A DNA stretch of 64,000 nt from Charina bottae (GCA_023362775.1 JALMGJ010000003.1:81226855-81290854), one strand, 5' to 3'; positions 11,472 to 22,318 are shown, counted from the stretch's first letter. The notes: a model not told the origin generated them from the sequence alone. Program-made: numbers and translations.

Positions 11472-11606
11472 GGCTGTTGTGGGTCTTCCGGGCTGTGTGG
11501 CCGTGTTCTGGAAGTTGTGGTTCCTAACGTTTTGCCAGCATCTGTGGCCAGCATCTTCAGAGGGCAGGAGCACAGATAGAAGCAAAATCTCTGTGCCCAG
11601 GTAGAT
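11472..11606 (-). repeat. Family A left terminal repeat (inverted pLTR)
   Basis: This is the reverse complement of the right terminal repeat with scattered changes. The hammerhead-like core on the minus strand (11527-11560) keeps CTGAAGA and the hairpin, but the following GAAA reads AAAA, so a key G is lost. The change fits CpG decay. Confidence 0.85.
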
Positions 11607-13020
11607 TTGCAAGACAGAAGCTCTCTCACCTAAACTATACGGACTCCCCAAAATCCACAAAGACTCGATCCCACTCAGACCCATTGTAAGTGCCATTGGC
11701 TCCCCGACATATGAATTATCCAAACATTTGGCAACCCTTTTACAGACCCACATCGGACAGACTCCATCCCACATCAAAGACTCAGGACACTTCATCAACA
11801 AAATCAGCACCCTAAAACTCAACCACACGGACAAACTGGTCAGCTTTGACGTGGTCTCCCTGTTTACCAAGGTGCCAGTAAGGGACACCCTGGCACTCAT
11901 CAAGCAAATCTTCCCAGAAGACATTACAGCTTTATTTCAACACTGCCTAACAACTAGTTACTTTCAATGGGAGAATGAGTTCTACGAACAGATGGATGGC
12001 GTTGCCATGGGAAGCCCATTGAGCCCAGTCATAGCAAAATTTCTGGACCACCTAAACGGCATCCACCCCAATATACAATTCACCATGGAAAAAGAAACTG
12101 ATGGCAAACTTCCATTTTTAGATACGCTGGTCATATGCAATCCGGACCTCAAACTAGGACACAAAGTATACAGAAAACCCACCCATACGGACCGATATCT
12201 ACACAAAAATTCCAATCACCACCCACAACAAAAGAGAGGCATGATCAAAACCTTGGTGGATCGTGCTAATCGAAACTGTGAAACCCAATTTCTCAACAAT
12301 GAACTTAACCATCTGAATTGGGTCCTACAGGCAAATGGCTATTCCAAGAATGAAATAAAAAGAGCCATCAAACCAAGAAAACAACATCCAACTGAAGAAA
12401 AACAGCCCCCCACAAACAAAGTATTCCTGCCTTACATCAAAGGAGTCACTGACCGCATGGGAAAACTGATGGAAAAACACAACTTTCAAACAGTCTTCAG
12501 ACCCACCAGAAAAATACAACAAATGCTAAAATCAGCAAAAGACAAAAGGGACCCCCACACCGCTGCAGGAGTATACCGCATACCATGCAGCTGTGGACAA
12601 GTATACAGCGGAACCACAAAACGAAGCATTCACACCAGGATAAAAGAACATGAAAGACACTGCAGACTACAGCAACCGGAAAAATCTTCAGTAGCTGAAC
12701 ATGCTCTCAAGCAAACGGGACACAAAATCCTATTTGAAAACACAGAAATACTGGACAACACCAAAAGCCACTACACCAGATTATACAGAGAAGCCATTGA
12801 AATTCACAAACACCAGCACAGTTACAATAAAAAAGAAGAAAGTTTAAAAATTAGCAAAACCTGGCTACCAGTCCTGAAGAACACAGCCTGCAAAAGGTCA
12901 ACGAACTCAGTCCAACCACCAGGACATGGGAATACTTCTCACAATGAACATGCTAATCACGCTCATCAGCCACTCGTTAACATTTCAACACAACAAAAAA
13001 CCCCACCTAATCTCCTATAA
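11605..13020 (+). pseudogene. Penelope-like RT plus GIY-YIG endonuclease, defective
   Basis: The frame is open from 11605 to the stop at 13018-13020 (about 470 codons), longer than from the first start-like codon at 11728. It opens in the fingers of the reverse transcriptase (LYGLPKIHK). It continues through SFDVVSLFTKVP, with a first catalytic aspartate, and VAMGSPLSPVIAKF. It then jumps at about 12041 straight to the FLDHLN block. The stretch that normally carries the YVDD catalytic pair is missing, with the frame kept. The C-terminal third has the GIY-YIG nuclease: GVYRIPC, then VYSGTTKRSIHTRIKEHE, then AEHA. The family uses this nuclease to nick DNA for primed copying. Without YVDD the polymerase cannot be active. 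Confidence 0.9.
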
Positions 13021-13051
13021 TTTAGCTGTATAAATAGAACATTGCCACTCT

Positions 13052-13182
13052 ACCTGGGCACAGAGATTTTGCTTCTATCTGTGCTCCTGCCCTCTGAAGA
13101 TGCTGGCCACAGATGCTGGCGAAACGTTAGGAACCACAACTTCCAGAACATGGCCACACAGCCCGGAAGACCCACAACAGCC
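13052..13182 (+). repeat. Family A right terminal repeat with hammerhead-like core
   Basis: Inverted partner of 11472-11606. At 13094-13127 it reads CTGAAGA, one base, a 6-bp stem (GCTGGC pairing with GCTGGC through two G-U pairs, 7-base loop), then GAAACGTT. This is the layout of small hammerhead ribozyme variants from Penelope-like elements. An extension (13183-13217, ending GCCTTCGACAATACA) follows. Confidence 0.75.
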
Positions 13183-13229
13183 ATTGAACTCCGGCCGTGA
13201 AAGCCTTCGACAATACAAGGATCTGTAGT

Positions 13230-13852
13230 CATTCCTTTCAAAAGCCTGGTTTCAGTATGAAAAAGACTAATAGAACAAACAAATGTGATTTGTTATACCT
13301 AACCAAATCTCCCTGCTCAATGAGCCATTTCTACCTGGTTATTTTAAAAGGAGATCAATCTAAGCAATACAAAGGCTAATACAATATACAGTATGTTTCA
13401 GTATGCTGGGGAGAAAGAGGAACCTGTTGTGTCAATGGGGATTGAGTGGGTGGAAATGGGAAAAAATTCTGATAGTTTCTTTATTTTGAACATATCCCTC
13501 AATCACATCTTTCTTTTTCTTCAACACTTCAGGTACAAATCCCCTGCAATAACTTTCTCTGGTAAGGCCCGGAAGTTGGGCATGTTGAATCTACCGGCAC
13601 TGCAGAAAACCTTCAAAAGAGTTGCTTTGGACTGTATGGGGAAAACAATCTTTTGGCATTGTTAAAGCAGCTGTATCTTTTTCCAGGCTTGCAAGCAGAG
13701 ACAGAGCTTCTGAAGCAGCTTCTGAAGCAGCCTCAACTATTTGAAAATAGGTGTTTTGTGTGCACTCCTATGTACTTGAAAGAACCTCTTTTGAAGGATT
13801 TGCACAGGCCTAGAAGTTACTACAGTATTATTCCAATTGATTGGCTTAACAC
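13230..13852. other. Intronic sequence, no gene seen
   Basis: No exon recognised. Two short open frames (13393-13665 and 13653-13886) show no domain and no splice context that I can support. Confidence 0.55.
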
Positions 13853-13990
13853 CAGGAGGGCAAGCCTGGTGGGGGAGGGGACTTGAAAACATTTGGGAGC
13901 ACATCTTATGTGTGGGTGGAGGCTGGGTTTTGTGTGTGTGTGTGGGGGCTCCAAAAAGGTTATTTGGGAGCCACAAGTTGCCCACCCCTG
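13853..13990. mobile_element. Possible small hAT MITE
   Basis: The right end reads GTTGCCCACCCCTG, the inverse of the CAGGGGTGGGCAAC-type hAT terminus. The left end CAGGAGGGCAAGC is a weaker match. Near-identical 8-mers flank it (GCTTAACA at 13844-13851, GCTTACCA at 13991-13998). Interior includes a short GT run. Call is tentative. Confidence 0.45.
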
Positions 13991-13998
13991 GCTTACCA

Positions 13999-15338
13999 CA
14001 TTGCTTTCATTGCATGTGATATCTCTGTATTTTCTATCAATTTACTTTCCACCCACCTGTTGTCCACTATAAAAAAAAGGTGCCAGCAATAGAAGGAAGA
14101 TGTAATTTGGAATTGGTTCCATAGGAATGAATAAAGTTCCAACACAATGGATATTATATTTATTTATATACATGAGCAGGAAAGACAGTTCTGGAAAGAC
14201 TTGGGGGGAGAAAAGACTTGCCTCCAATGCAGTCCCACAGACTCTCTAGGTCCAGATTTGATTTGTTGCAGCTTCTCTTTTTGTACTACAGGTTATACTG
14301 TATAACTATCCATGAAGTTAATAGTTTTTTGCAGTGCTGAAAATTATCACAAGTCCTTTTTTGTGTAGGAAGCTCTATTTAGGGAGTAACTTTGTGCCCT
14401 CTAGATGTTTGGGATTTTTACCAGTTCCAGCCAGCAAGATCAATTGCATGAGATTTTGGAAGTTGTAGAACAAAATATCTGGAAGGCATTTTATTTCCCC
14501 ATCTTCATCCTCTACATCTCCACCACATACTAAGCTATACATTCCAGTTTCTTGCCCAATTCTTTCTTTTTCCTGTCTTTTTAGACCCATACTAAAAATT
14601 CAGATCCTGCAGCCAAAAATAATTACATAATATAGGCTTAGTTTAGTCTGGAGAGTCATTAAATGATTGAGCTATTAAATATATTCCACAGAATAAGAGC
14701 CTTGACATTCACTCAGAAGGAGCATCCTATCAATGTTCTATTCTTGGAAGAACATGTTTTAAAAAATCACCGTGAAGGGCCTTTATCCTCAATTTTACTG
14801 AAGTGAACCTTACAAAAGTTATCAATCTACTGCGTCTAAACACCGGCATGGAATTGGACAACAGATTTCAATGTTTAATTCTGGCAGATCATTCACTAAT
14901 TTATTTCCACAGTATGTCAGTTTTGGGAATAGTCATTTCGTATATTCTCTGTATTTGCCTGACTTATTGGTGTATCTGCAGTCAGTTTCAGGTCTTCAGT
15001 CAGAGAGAGGGCCCCCCACATGCACTCCTCCTGGATCAGGTCTTGACCTATATTGCACCCATGACCACAGCTTGTTTTGAAGGCTGAAGCAGTATTTTTT
15101 TTCCTGGCTTAGTGCTACTTTATCTGAAAGTAGAGCAAAACTGGAGGGGTTGGAAGGGAGGTTGCATTACTAGGGCCATTGCTTGTCTGTTTTACTCTTG
15201 GTTTTGCTCTTGCTTTACCTGTCTCTCAGTTCCTGGGTACAAGCAAGCCATTGCTCAGCATTTGCTGCAACCTAATCATGCTAAGGCAGGCATAAGGTAA
15301 CCTAATCAGGGAACTCAATCTTGAATCAGTTGCACAAT
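13999..15338. other. Intronic sequence with one old MITE
   Basis: No exon. Around 14393-14495 the sequence is an imperfect palindrome (CCCTCTAGATGTTTGGGAT against AAATATCTGGAAGGCA), resembling the CTCCAGATGTTTTGGACT-type amniote MITE. The remainder, including open frames near 14803-15087, shows nothing I recognise. Confidence 0.45.
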
Positions 15339-15608
15339 TGGTGTAAAATGAATATTTGTAGCTCAGGGTTGAACTGTGGAGTCCTTGGTGCTCTCTGAGC
15401 CTTGTTGTTTTCTTGTAGACATTTCACTGCCAGACTACGTAACATCTTCAGTGCGAAAAGGGAGTGAGACTTGCTCTTTGTTTATATATCATGGCTTGTC
15501 CTGCTTGTGTTGGTGGAGGTGGTGTTCTCTCCTTAGGAGTTCCTTGATTGGGCTGTTGTTTGCTGCTTGGTTGATTGACTGAGTTAATAGTTCCTTGATT
15601 AGGGTATA

Positions 15609-16049
15609 TTGTGCTGTTTGATTGTTCCTCTGGTGTTAATCATCCACAAACACCAACTAGCAGTCAGAAGACACGATGAAAACTTAATCTCACAACACAT
15701 GGACAGACTCAACCATACTTTCAACTGGGAAACTGTGAGCACCCTAAACCAAGCCAAATCCAAAAACACTAGAGAATTCCTGGAAGCTTGGCACTCAGAC
15801 AAAGCAGCCATCAACAGACACATAGAGGTAAACAACATTTACATACCATTCATAAGAGACAATAGAAAAGCCAAAAGACCAGAACACTTCCTTGCCAGCC
15901 ATCAACACCCAGATATGCAAAGATTAACACCAAGATTAACACCAGACAAACAATCAAACAGTACACAATATCCTAATCAAGGAACTATTAACTTAGTCAA
16001 TCAACCAAACAGCAAACAACAGCCCAATCAAGGAACTCCCAAGGAGTGA
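15609..16049 (+). pseudogene. Penelope-like protein C-terminal fragment
   Basis: About 146 codons are open. The part from about residue 30 to 85 (MDRLNHTFNWETVSTLNQ through REFLEAWHS to INRHIEV) matches the region after the GIY-YIG nuclease in Penelope-like proteins. There a histidine-rich turn and an R-x-x-E-A-W/I-x-I block precede an N-R segment. Reverse transcriptase and nuclease are absent. The tail is rich in Q and N with imperfect repeats (QPNQGT). It is a remnant, not a gene with its own promoter. Confidence 0.75.
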
Positions 16050-16123
16050 ACAACACCTCCACCAACACAAGCAGGACAAGCCACAATATATAAACAGAAA
16101 GCAAGTCCCACTCCCTTTTCGCA

Positions 16124-16157
16124 CTGAAGATGTTGCCTAGTCTGGCAATGAAATGTC
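16124..16157 (+). other. Hammerhead-like core in family B terminal repeat
   Basis: CTGAAGA, one base, a 6-bp stem GTTGCC/GGCAAT with a 6-base loop, then GAAATGTC. Same arrangement as in families A and C with different stem bases. In hammerheads CUGANGA and GAAA form the catalytic core and GUH is the cleavage triplet. Confidence 0.6.
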
Positions 16158-16209
16158 TGCAAGAAAACAAGGCTCAGAGAACACCAAGGACTCCACATGG
16201 TGTAAAATG

Positions 16210-16481
16210 TTCAGATTGATTTCCCCTGCTTCTATAGCAAGGATATTATATAGTATGTAATGAATTCTTCTCTCATTCTGCTTCCCAGTCTCTGGACTCA
16301 AGAAAACCTTTATCCCTTCTCTCTTTCCCCCAACATTCCCATACACAGAGGCTCTACACAATAACATCTCTATCTCTCTTTTGTTTTGCAAATGGCCAAA
16401 TACATAGAATATGCACTGAAAATGTTGATGGTGGAGGAGTGGCAACAGTTCTTCTTTTTTATGGAGTGTAGGCATTTTTAC
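16210..16481. other. Short intronic stretch
   Basis: No gene or repeat recognised between the family B insertion and the foldback element. Confidence 0.5.
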
Positions 16482-16483
16482 TA

Positions 16484-17147
16484 CCGTATTTTCCAGCGTA
16501 TAAGACGACTTTTTAACCCAGGAAAATATTCTCAAAAGTCGGGGGTCGTCTTATACGCCGGGTGTCGTCTTATATGCCGTAAAATATGGTACTCACCGTA
16601 TAAGACCTCTCCTGGCCAAGTGCAGCCGCTCGCCGGAACGCAGCCCCCAGGGAAGAGCAGGAGGACGAGCGCGGGGCGGCGTACTGCATTGGGTCCTGTT
16701 GCTCCACGGAGAAACGCGGGGAGGGGGGAGTGAGCTCCGTTCCCTCGGAGCAGCCTTGGGAAGGGAGGGGGCAAAACGCAGTGGCTCCACGACGGGCTCC
16801 AAAGTCGCCCACAACACTCAACGGGCGCCTCGCTTCACCTCACCTCACCTTCCCTTCCCTTCCCCTCCCAGCCACGCTTTCAATGGAGCGGGGCCCCAGA
16901 ATTGGCCGCGTTTCCTACCAGGCTTCCCTTTCCCCAACCGCTGCTCTTGCTGCTGCTGCTTTTAGCGTCGCTGGTGCCGCTCAGCGAACTACCTTTTTCC
17001 CCGGCAGCCTGAAGGCACGTGAAGTCCCGAGGGCTCTTTTGCTCTTCCCGTTTGGATCCCGGGCCATGGGTGTCCATGGGGGTGGGGGACAATAAATTCA
17101 AGATGGCAGTCAGAACTCTGGGATTGTGGCCATTCTCTTGCCTTTTT

Positions 17148-17192
<45 letters not shown>

Positions 17193-17771
17193 CGCTGCTT
17201 GTAGATTCAGTTGTGCTGAGTGAAGGTGTCCAGCTCACATCCAGCCAGTGAACTTCCATCGTTTTTTTGTTACGTAGTTCGCTGAGCGGCACCAGCAACG
17301 CTAAAAGCAGCGGCAGCAAGAGCAGTGGTTGGGGAAAGGGAAGCCTGGTAGGAAACGCGGCCAATTCTGGGGCCCCGCTCCATTGAAGGAGTGGCTGGGA
17401 GGGGAAGGGAACAGAAGGGAAGGCGAGGGGAGGCGAGGGGAGGTGAAGCGAGGCGCCCGTTGAGTGTTATGGGCGACTTTGGAGCCCGTCGTGGAGCCAC
17501 TGCGTTTTGCCCCCTCCCTTCCCAAGGCTGCTCCGAGGGAACGGAGCTCGCTCCCCCCTCCCCGCGTTTCTCCGTGGAGCGACGGGACCCAATGCAGTAC
17601 GCCGCCCCGCGCTCGTCCTCCTGCTCTTCCCTGGGGGCTGCGTTCCGGCGAGCGGCTGCACTTGGCCAGGAGAGGTCTTATACGGCGAGTATATCCCAAA
17701 CTCTATATTTTAACTGGAAAAGTTGGGGGTCGTCTTATACGCCCAGTCGTCTTATACGCCGGAAAATACGG
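16484..17771. mobile_element. GC-rich foldback DNA element with 500-bp arms
   Basis: The left arm (16484-16992) and right arm (17274-17771) are near-exact inverse copies, about 500 bp each. A spacer of about 280 bp holds a (CA)n run. The ends read CCGTATTTTCC and GGAAAATACGG and are bordered by TA on both sides; a 3-bp ACT reading of the target duplication is equally possible. Near each end are repeats of GTCGTCTTATACGCC. The arms are rich in GC and CpG, unlike the AT-rich surroundings. Overlapping open frames on both strands arise from the lack of AT-rich stops. No transposase is present. Superfamily unresolved. Confidence 0.85.
17150..17192 (+). repeat. (CA)n microsatellite in the foldback spacer
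   Basis: About 20 CA units inside the loop of the foldback element. Confidence 0.95.
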
Positions 17772-17773
17772 TA

Positions 17774-18990
17774 CTCTTGGAGTTGTGGCAGTTCATGGAA
17801 CAGGACACTGAGCTCATTTTTAAGCTCTTTTATTATCAGCTGGAGGGACTGATGCCCTACCTGTTTTCAGAAGTGTTGAGGGCTACAGAAGTGGAGGTGA
17901 TCAAAAGTCAGTTTCAAACTAATTTGTGAGGGAATGAGAGTGTGGAAATAGAGTGAAAACCATGTGATGTGGAAATGCCTTATGAATATAGTATATATAT
18001 TATATAGTACCATGAACTCTTTTTTCAACTTCATGACCACTCAATTGTCGTATTATAGATCCTTTCCTGAGCTAGCTGACTTTATTGATTTGATTTGATT
18101 TCTATCTTGACTTTCTCCTCAGCTGAGTCTTCAAAAGCCAAAGAACAGCTTCTTATTATATTTCAGCATCTGCCACCTGAATGGGAATACCATTCAGGGT
18201 CCCTGCATAGTTTTTGCCTGCTCCAGCCCTTCCTTTATCTCAGTTTCTGGACCTGAGCATCAGCGTGGCCAGTTGTTTGCTGACTTCCATTCACATCAAA
18301 AGTAAGCCCTTCTCCATCCCAATCTTGAATTTGCAAGATTTCTGGCTTTGCATCTCCCCCACAGATTATTGCAAAGAACTTTAGATGTATTCAACCATGA
18401 AATGAAATTCCCTTAATATATTTAATAAGGTAAGCATCAGCCTCTGAATGTGAAATGCCTTTCAAGCTCTTCCCTCTTTTACACAAAAGCAAAATCTTTC
18501 ATAAGCAAGGAAGAATTCATAGAAATGAGACAAAACTATGAGATAAAGCGGCACAGAGTGCTTTCTTTTCACTATAAGAACAAAACAGTGCAAAACTACA
18601 AAAGCAAAGGACATCACTTCCAAGGATGCTATGTGAATAAATAATGTCATTTTAAAAATAATTGTTAGCCAATCATTCCGGAACTGGTAGCAATATGGAA
18701 CTACCACCTTCCTAGTTATTTATCTAGTTACAAATGATGGAAAACATAGTCATTAAAAGTGGTGTGTAAGATTTATAAAAGCTTCTCAAATTTCATGAGT
18801 ACACTCCACAGCATCTTCAAATTTTAATGAATTGGTGTGCTTGTATGTTTAATGCCCCTGGAGTATATGCTATGTGAAAATGACTTGCCTGTTTACATTT
18901 AGTATACTTTATTTAATTCAGACATTTATTTCAGCATAGTGAGAATTAGAAATTCAAATATGATGCGAAAATATAATTTGTGTGTTTATG
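17774..18990. other. Intronic sequence, no gene seen
   Basis: AT-rich; no exon or repeat family recognised. Open frames at 18450-18707 have no recognisable domain. Confidence 0.55.
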
Positions 18991-18995
18991 TGTCT

Positions 18996-18997
<2 letters not shown>

Positions 18998-19074
<77 letters not shown>
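18998..19074 (+). repeat. Compound (TG)n(AG)n microsatellite
   Basis: About 19 TG units switch directly into about 19 AG units. A near twin lies at 35990-36076. Confidence 0.96.
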
Positions 19075-19077
<3 letters not shown>

Positions 19078-19399
19078 AACACTAACCTGGTAAGACCAGC
19101 AATCAATCTCCTTAGCATGAAGTTAGTAACAAAGAAAATTGAGTGTCAGAAAGTGTGTGTGTTGGGGGATTATAAATTACTGGTAGTTTTGGATAGAGGA
19201 AGAAGCAGGTGGGGGAATCCATTTTTTGTTTAATCTAAGCACTAAATTCATCTTTTAAAGGGTGATATTACTTATAAATTATATTGTAAAAGATACAGGA
19301 TTTTCACACTGATAGAGGAACTGATAAAGCTGCCCTTTAAGAAACAGGGAATGAATTTTGAGTGCAGAGATCATTACTTAAAAAATAATAACATGTGGA

Positions 19400-19615
19400 A
19401 TATTGACTTTGAATATTGATCTTGAAAAGCTAAGCAGGGTCAAATGTGTCTATTACTTGATGGAAGACCATCAGGAAAATCCCATGGCTGTAGCTAGACT
19501 GGGATGTTGAAAAAACATCCTAGAAAAAGACAATGACCAACCATGTTCATATTGTTGTCAAGAAAACCACATGTCCATACTGTCACTCAAAGTAGAGTTC
19601 AACTTGAAAACATGA
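19400..19615 (+). mobile_element. 5S rRNA-derived SINE, decayed
   Basis: GAAAAGCTAAGCAGGGTC followed by TACTTGATGGAAGACC matches the internal promoter region of 5S rRNA (AAGCTAAGCAGGGTC...TACTTGGATGGGAGACC). The downstream body (GACAATGACCAACCA..., ending near CAACTTGAA) is the non-5S part of the squamate SINE. It is not a working 5S gene. Confidence 0.75.
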
Positions 19616-20564
19616 TCACCTTTCCTTAGATAAGTGGTTGCAATAATTGCTACTTTGGGGCTTCAGTGTAAATATCCTTGGATGAATTCAGTGACACTCT
19701 GGACAGCTGATACAATGGTATCTTTAAAGTGACCCACTGATCCTGGGACAGTAAAAGAGAACATACAGGAAAATACAAAAGATAAAATAATGCAAATCAT
19801 AAGGATTTGGGGGTATTATTTCTCTAGAAAAAAATTGTTCTCTATGAAAAGTATGTGTTTATTTTTAGAATCTGTGTGATCAAAAGGGCTATTTTAAGCA
19901 AGTGAAGTGCTATTTTTGTTAAATGAGAGGTATGGAGGTGTGAATATTATTGCTGATGATAGCAGAATAAGGTTGTGCTTATGGGCATTTAAAATTATTG
20001 GAACAATCTGGAAGATCATAGTAAATAAGATTTTCTTGTACTTTATGATATTTTAAGAATTAAAACTGGTGTACATAAAGAACTGAGATAAGAATATAGG
20101 TAAGTTTACTTTTTTATTGTCAAGGTTACAACAAAGGATGGTATCATGCTGCTGTAGGTTAGTTGAATGTGCCATTGGTAAGACAAGCTAGATTAGTTCA
20201 TAACCTGTTCAGCTGCAATTTTCCATACACAGAAAGGGTGAATGAATATCAGATTCTCTTCGATTGGTATCAGATTATTTACTCAAGAATGATTTTGGAG
20301 TGCTGGGAAAAAGTGCTGAAATGAAAGCACTATAAAAGCTGCCTCATTTTGGCACTAAGTATCCAGAAATCCTGTTTAAGAAAGTGTGAGAAAGATAAAA
20401 GTGTCCTCAAGATAATTCAGGGGCAAAATAATGGAGCTGAAGGGCTTTCTTCTGCAGTAGAGAATAGTAGACACATATATCTTTTCAAAGTGTCACAAGA
20501 TTTAAAATGTAGCAGAGAAGTGTGTTTTAGGCACAAGCACCTTCATGATGATGGTTTTGTTCCA
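19616..20564. other. Intronic sequence, no gene seen
   Basis: No exon or recognised repeat. A 76-codon frame at 20349-20579 runs into the SINE and lacks support. Confidence 0.55.
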
Positions 20565-20573
20565 ACAAGACTA

Positions 20574-20912
20574 AGGTAAAGGTAAAGGTTCCCCCTGCAC
20601 ATTTGTGCAGTTGTGTCCAACTCTAGGGGCCGGTGCTCATCTCCGTTTGTTAGCCGAAGAGCCAGCATTGTCCGAAGATGATTCCATGGTCATGTGGCCG
20701 GCATGACGCACGTGGAACGCTGTTACCTACCCACCGAAGTGGTACCTATTAATCTACTTGCATTTGCATGCTTTCGAATTGCTAGGTTGGCAAGAGCTGG
20801 GGCTAGTGCGGAAGCTCACTCCGTCACGCGGGACTAGGGATTCGAACATCTGAACTTGCAATCTTCCAATCGACAAGCCTGGCGTCTTACCCGCTGAGCC
20901 ACCATGCCCCTT
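20574..20912 (-). mobile_element. Sauria-type SINE, copy 3
   Basis: Minus-strand copy: it starts with the inverse of (ACCTTT)n and ends with the inverse tRNA-like head. Flanked by ACAAGACTA at 20565-20573 and 20913-20921. Well preserved. Confidence 0.92.
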
Positions 20913-20921
20913 ACAAGACTA

Positions 20922-22044
20922 GTGAACCTCAATATCAGGGTTGACTTGCATGTAGAAAAAACCCATTACGAATGTGGTGTTGAACTTGTCCAGGAGCCAG
21001 CATATATTCATCGGTGGAATATCATTGTCTTTAATGAGGCTATAGCCTTTTTGAGTATAAACCAGCATACAAGTGGAAGGCAACTTGAATTGATCTTATT
21101 AATAATTAACATTATACATTTTTAGCCACATGAGATGGATAGGCTGTATAAACCATGACATATCTCTGGTAAGTTAATCAAACATGTCTACATAGACAGC
21201 TCTTTTAGGCCATGGCTAGATACATACTGATTCCATATCAGGTCTGTATAAGAATATTGACTAACATCAAGAGAACCACAGCTATATTTCTCTTGATGAC
21301 ATATAGTATATCTTGGTCTCGGTCTCTATCCATTCCTCCTATGCTACTGCCACTAGTTTTCAAGTTATCCTCTGACATCACACTATGAAAACCTATACTG
21401 GTCCTAGCCTAGTAAGTATGGGAAATGGAGACTCATTGGAAGCTCCTTGTCACTGAAGCTGCTCTGAGCTTTTTAATGGAAAAATGAGCTCTGAATGCAA
21501 TATTTATGTAACATAATAGAAACTTATTTTTAAAAGTTGCTGGATAGAGAGTGAAATGCAAGGAAGTTGGCAGATGTTTTATTTTTTCCCTTTCTCTTAC
21601 AGCTCACTTATTTCCATTTGTTCCCGTTGACTGCTAATTAGTGTTTTAACAATAGCTTGTTCCTCATTCTTTGTTGCAGGTAGAAAAAAACATCCAAGTC
21701 ATTTTGGCTCATGTCTCTCTGCCTTTCACTTGGATTTACCAGCCAACACTGTGATGTGCAAGAGGTCTGCTTCAGCCTTTTCTGCAAAAAAGAGGGAGGT
21801 GCTGAGGTGCTATTAGAGCTAATTAGGAGAAAGTCAATTACCAGAGATTTTTCCCCAGAGGATTAAAAATGCCAGACAGCCACATCAGTTGTCTTTTGTT
21901 TTATTTGCAGGTTTACTGAGAACAACATTATTTAATGCTCACTCCATGTGTGTGTACGGGAGCTTTCTTGGGCTTTGAAATCCAGTGTTTATAGACTAGC
22001 TATTAAAGTGCAGTCCTATCCTCAAGTGACACCTGCAGAATCTG
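20922..22044. other. Intronic sequence with a possible conserved block
   Basis: No gene. Around 21590-21930 the sequence looks non-repetitive and contains two GCTAATTAG homeodomain-type words (about 21630 and 21818). Whether it is conserved between species cannot be judged here. Confidence 0.4.
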
Positions 22045-22318
22045 CAGAGAATCATGGAATCATGGAAGAGACTATGAGGATCATCTAGGATCATCTAGCC
22101 CAACTGTCTGACTGTGTAAGAAACCCAGTTAAACCATCTGGCTTCTTCTTTAAAACCTCCAATGAGGGATAACCCACAACCTCAATAGGTAGACTGCTCC
22201 GTTGTTGTACAAAACGTACCATCAGGATGATTTTCCTTATATTTAAACAAGATGTAAGCACCTTCAAGTGTATTCATTATTTCTGTTCCTAGTTCTTGAC
22301 CATTTTCCCTATGGTATC
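22045..22318 (-). mobile_element. CR1-like LINE fragment
   Basis: GAATCATGGAATCATGGAAG followed by GATCATCTAGCCCAACT is the inverse of a common CR1-type 3' end (TTCCAACCC...ATTCTATGATTC). It is decayed. The same broad repeat class appears at 52640-53640. Confidence 0.5.

Larger units (their letters stand above)
11472..13217 (+). mobile_element. Penelope-like retroelement, family A
   Basis: The element carries one long open frame with a reverse transcriptase part and a GIY-YIG endonuclease part, the hallmark of Penelope-like elements. It ends in inverted terminal repeats of about 130 bp (11472-11606 and 13052-13182) plus a one-sided 35-bp extension on the right (13183-13217). A 12-bp duplication AGGATCTGTAGT (11460-11471 and 13218-13229) marks it as an insertion. 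It is truncated at the protein N-terminus and lacks part of the polymerase core. It lies opposite to the Kv4 gene in the downstream intron. Confidence 0.93.
15351..16197 (+). mobile_element. Penelope-like retroelement, family B, truncated
   Basis: A 12-bp duplication TGGTGTAAAATG flanks the insert (15339-15350 and 16198-16209). About 110-bp inverted terminal repeats lie at roughly 15375-15490 and 16085-16197, with a 24-bp extension on the left. The interior holds only the C-terminal end of a Penelope-like protein. Sequence differs throughout from family A, so it is a second family. The left repeat also carries a decayed core (15418-15451, minus strand). Confidence 0.85.

Noticed and set aside
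16386..17852. Overlapping 70-150-codon frames on both strands
   Set aside because: They mirror each other in the two arms of the foldback element; GC-rich, no domains.
19400..19480. 5S rRNA gene
   Set aside because: Only the internal promoter region matches, with changes, and it continues into a SINE body; a second such copy lies at 37985.
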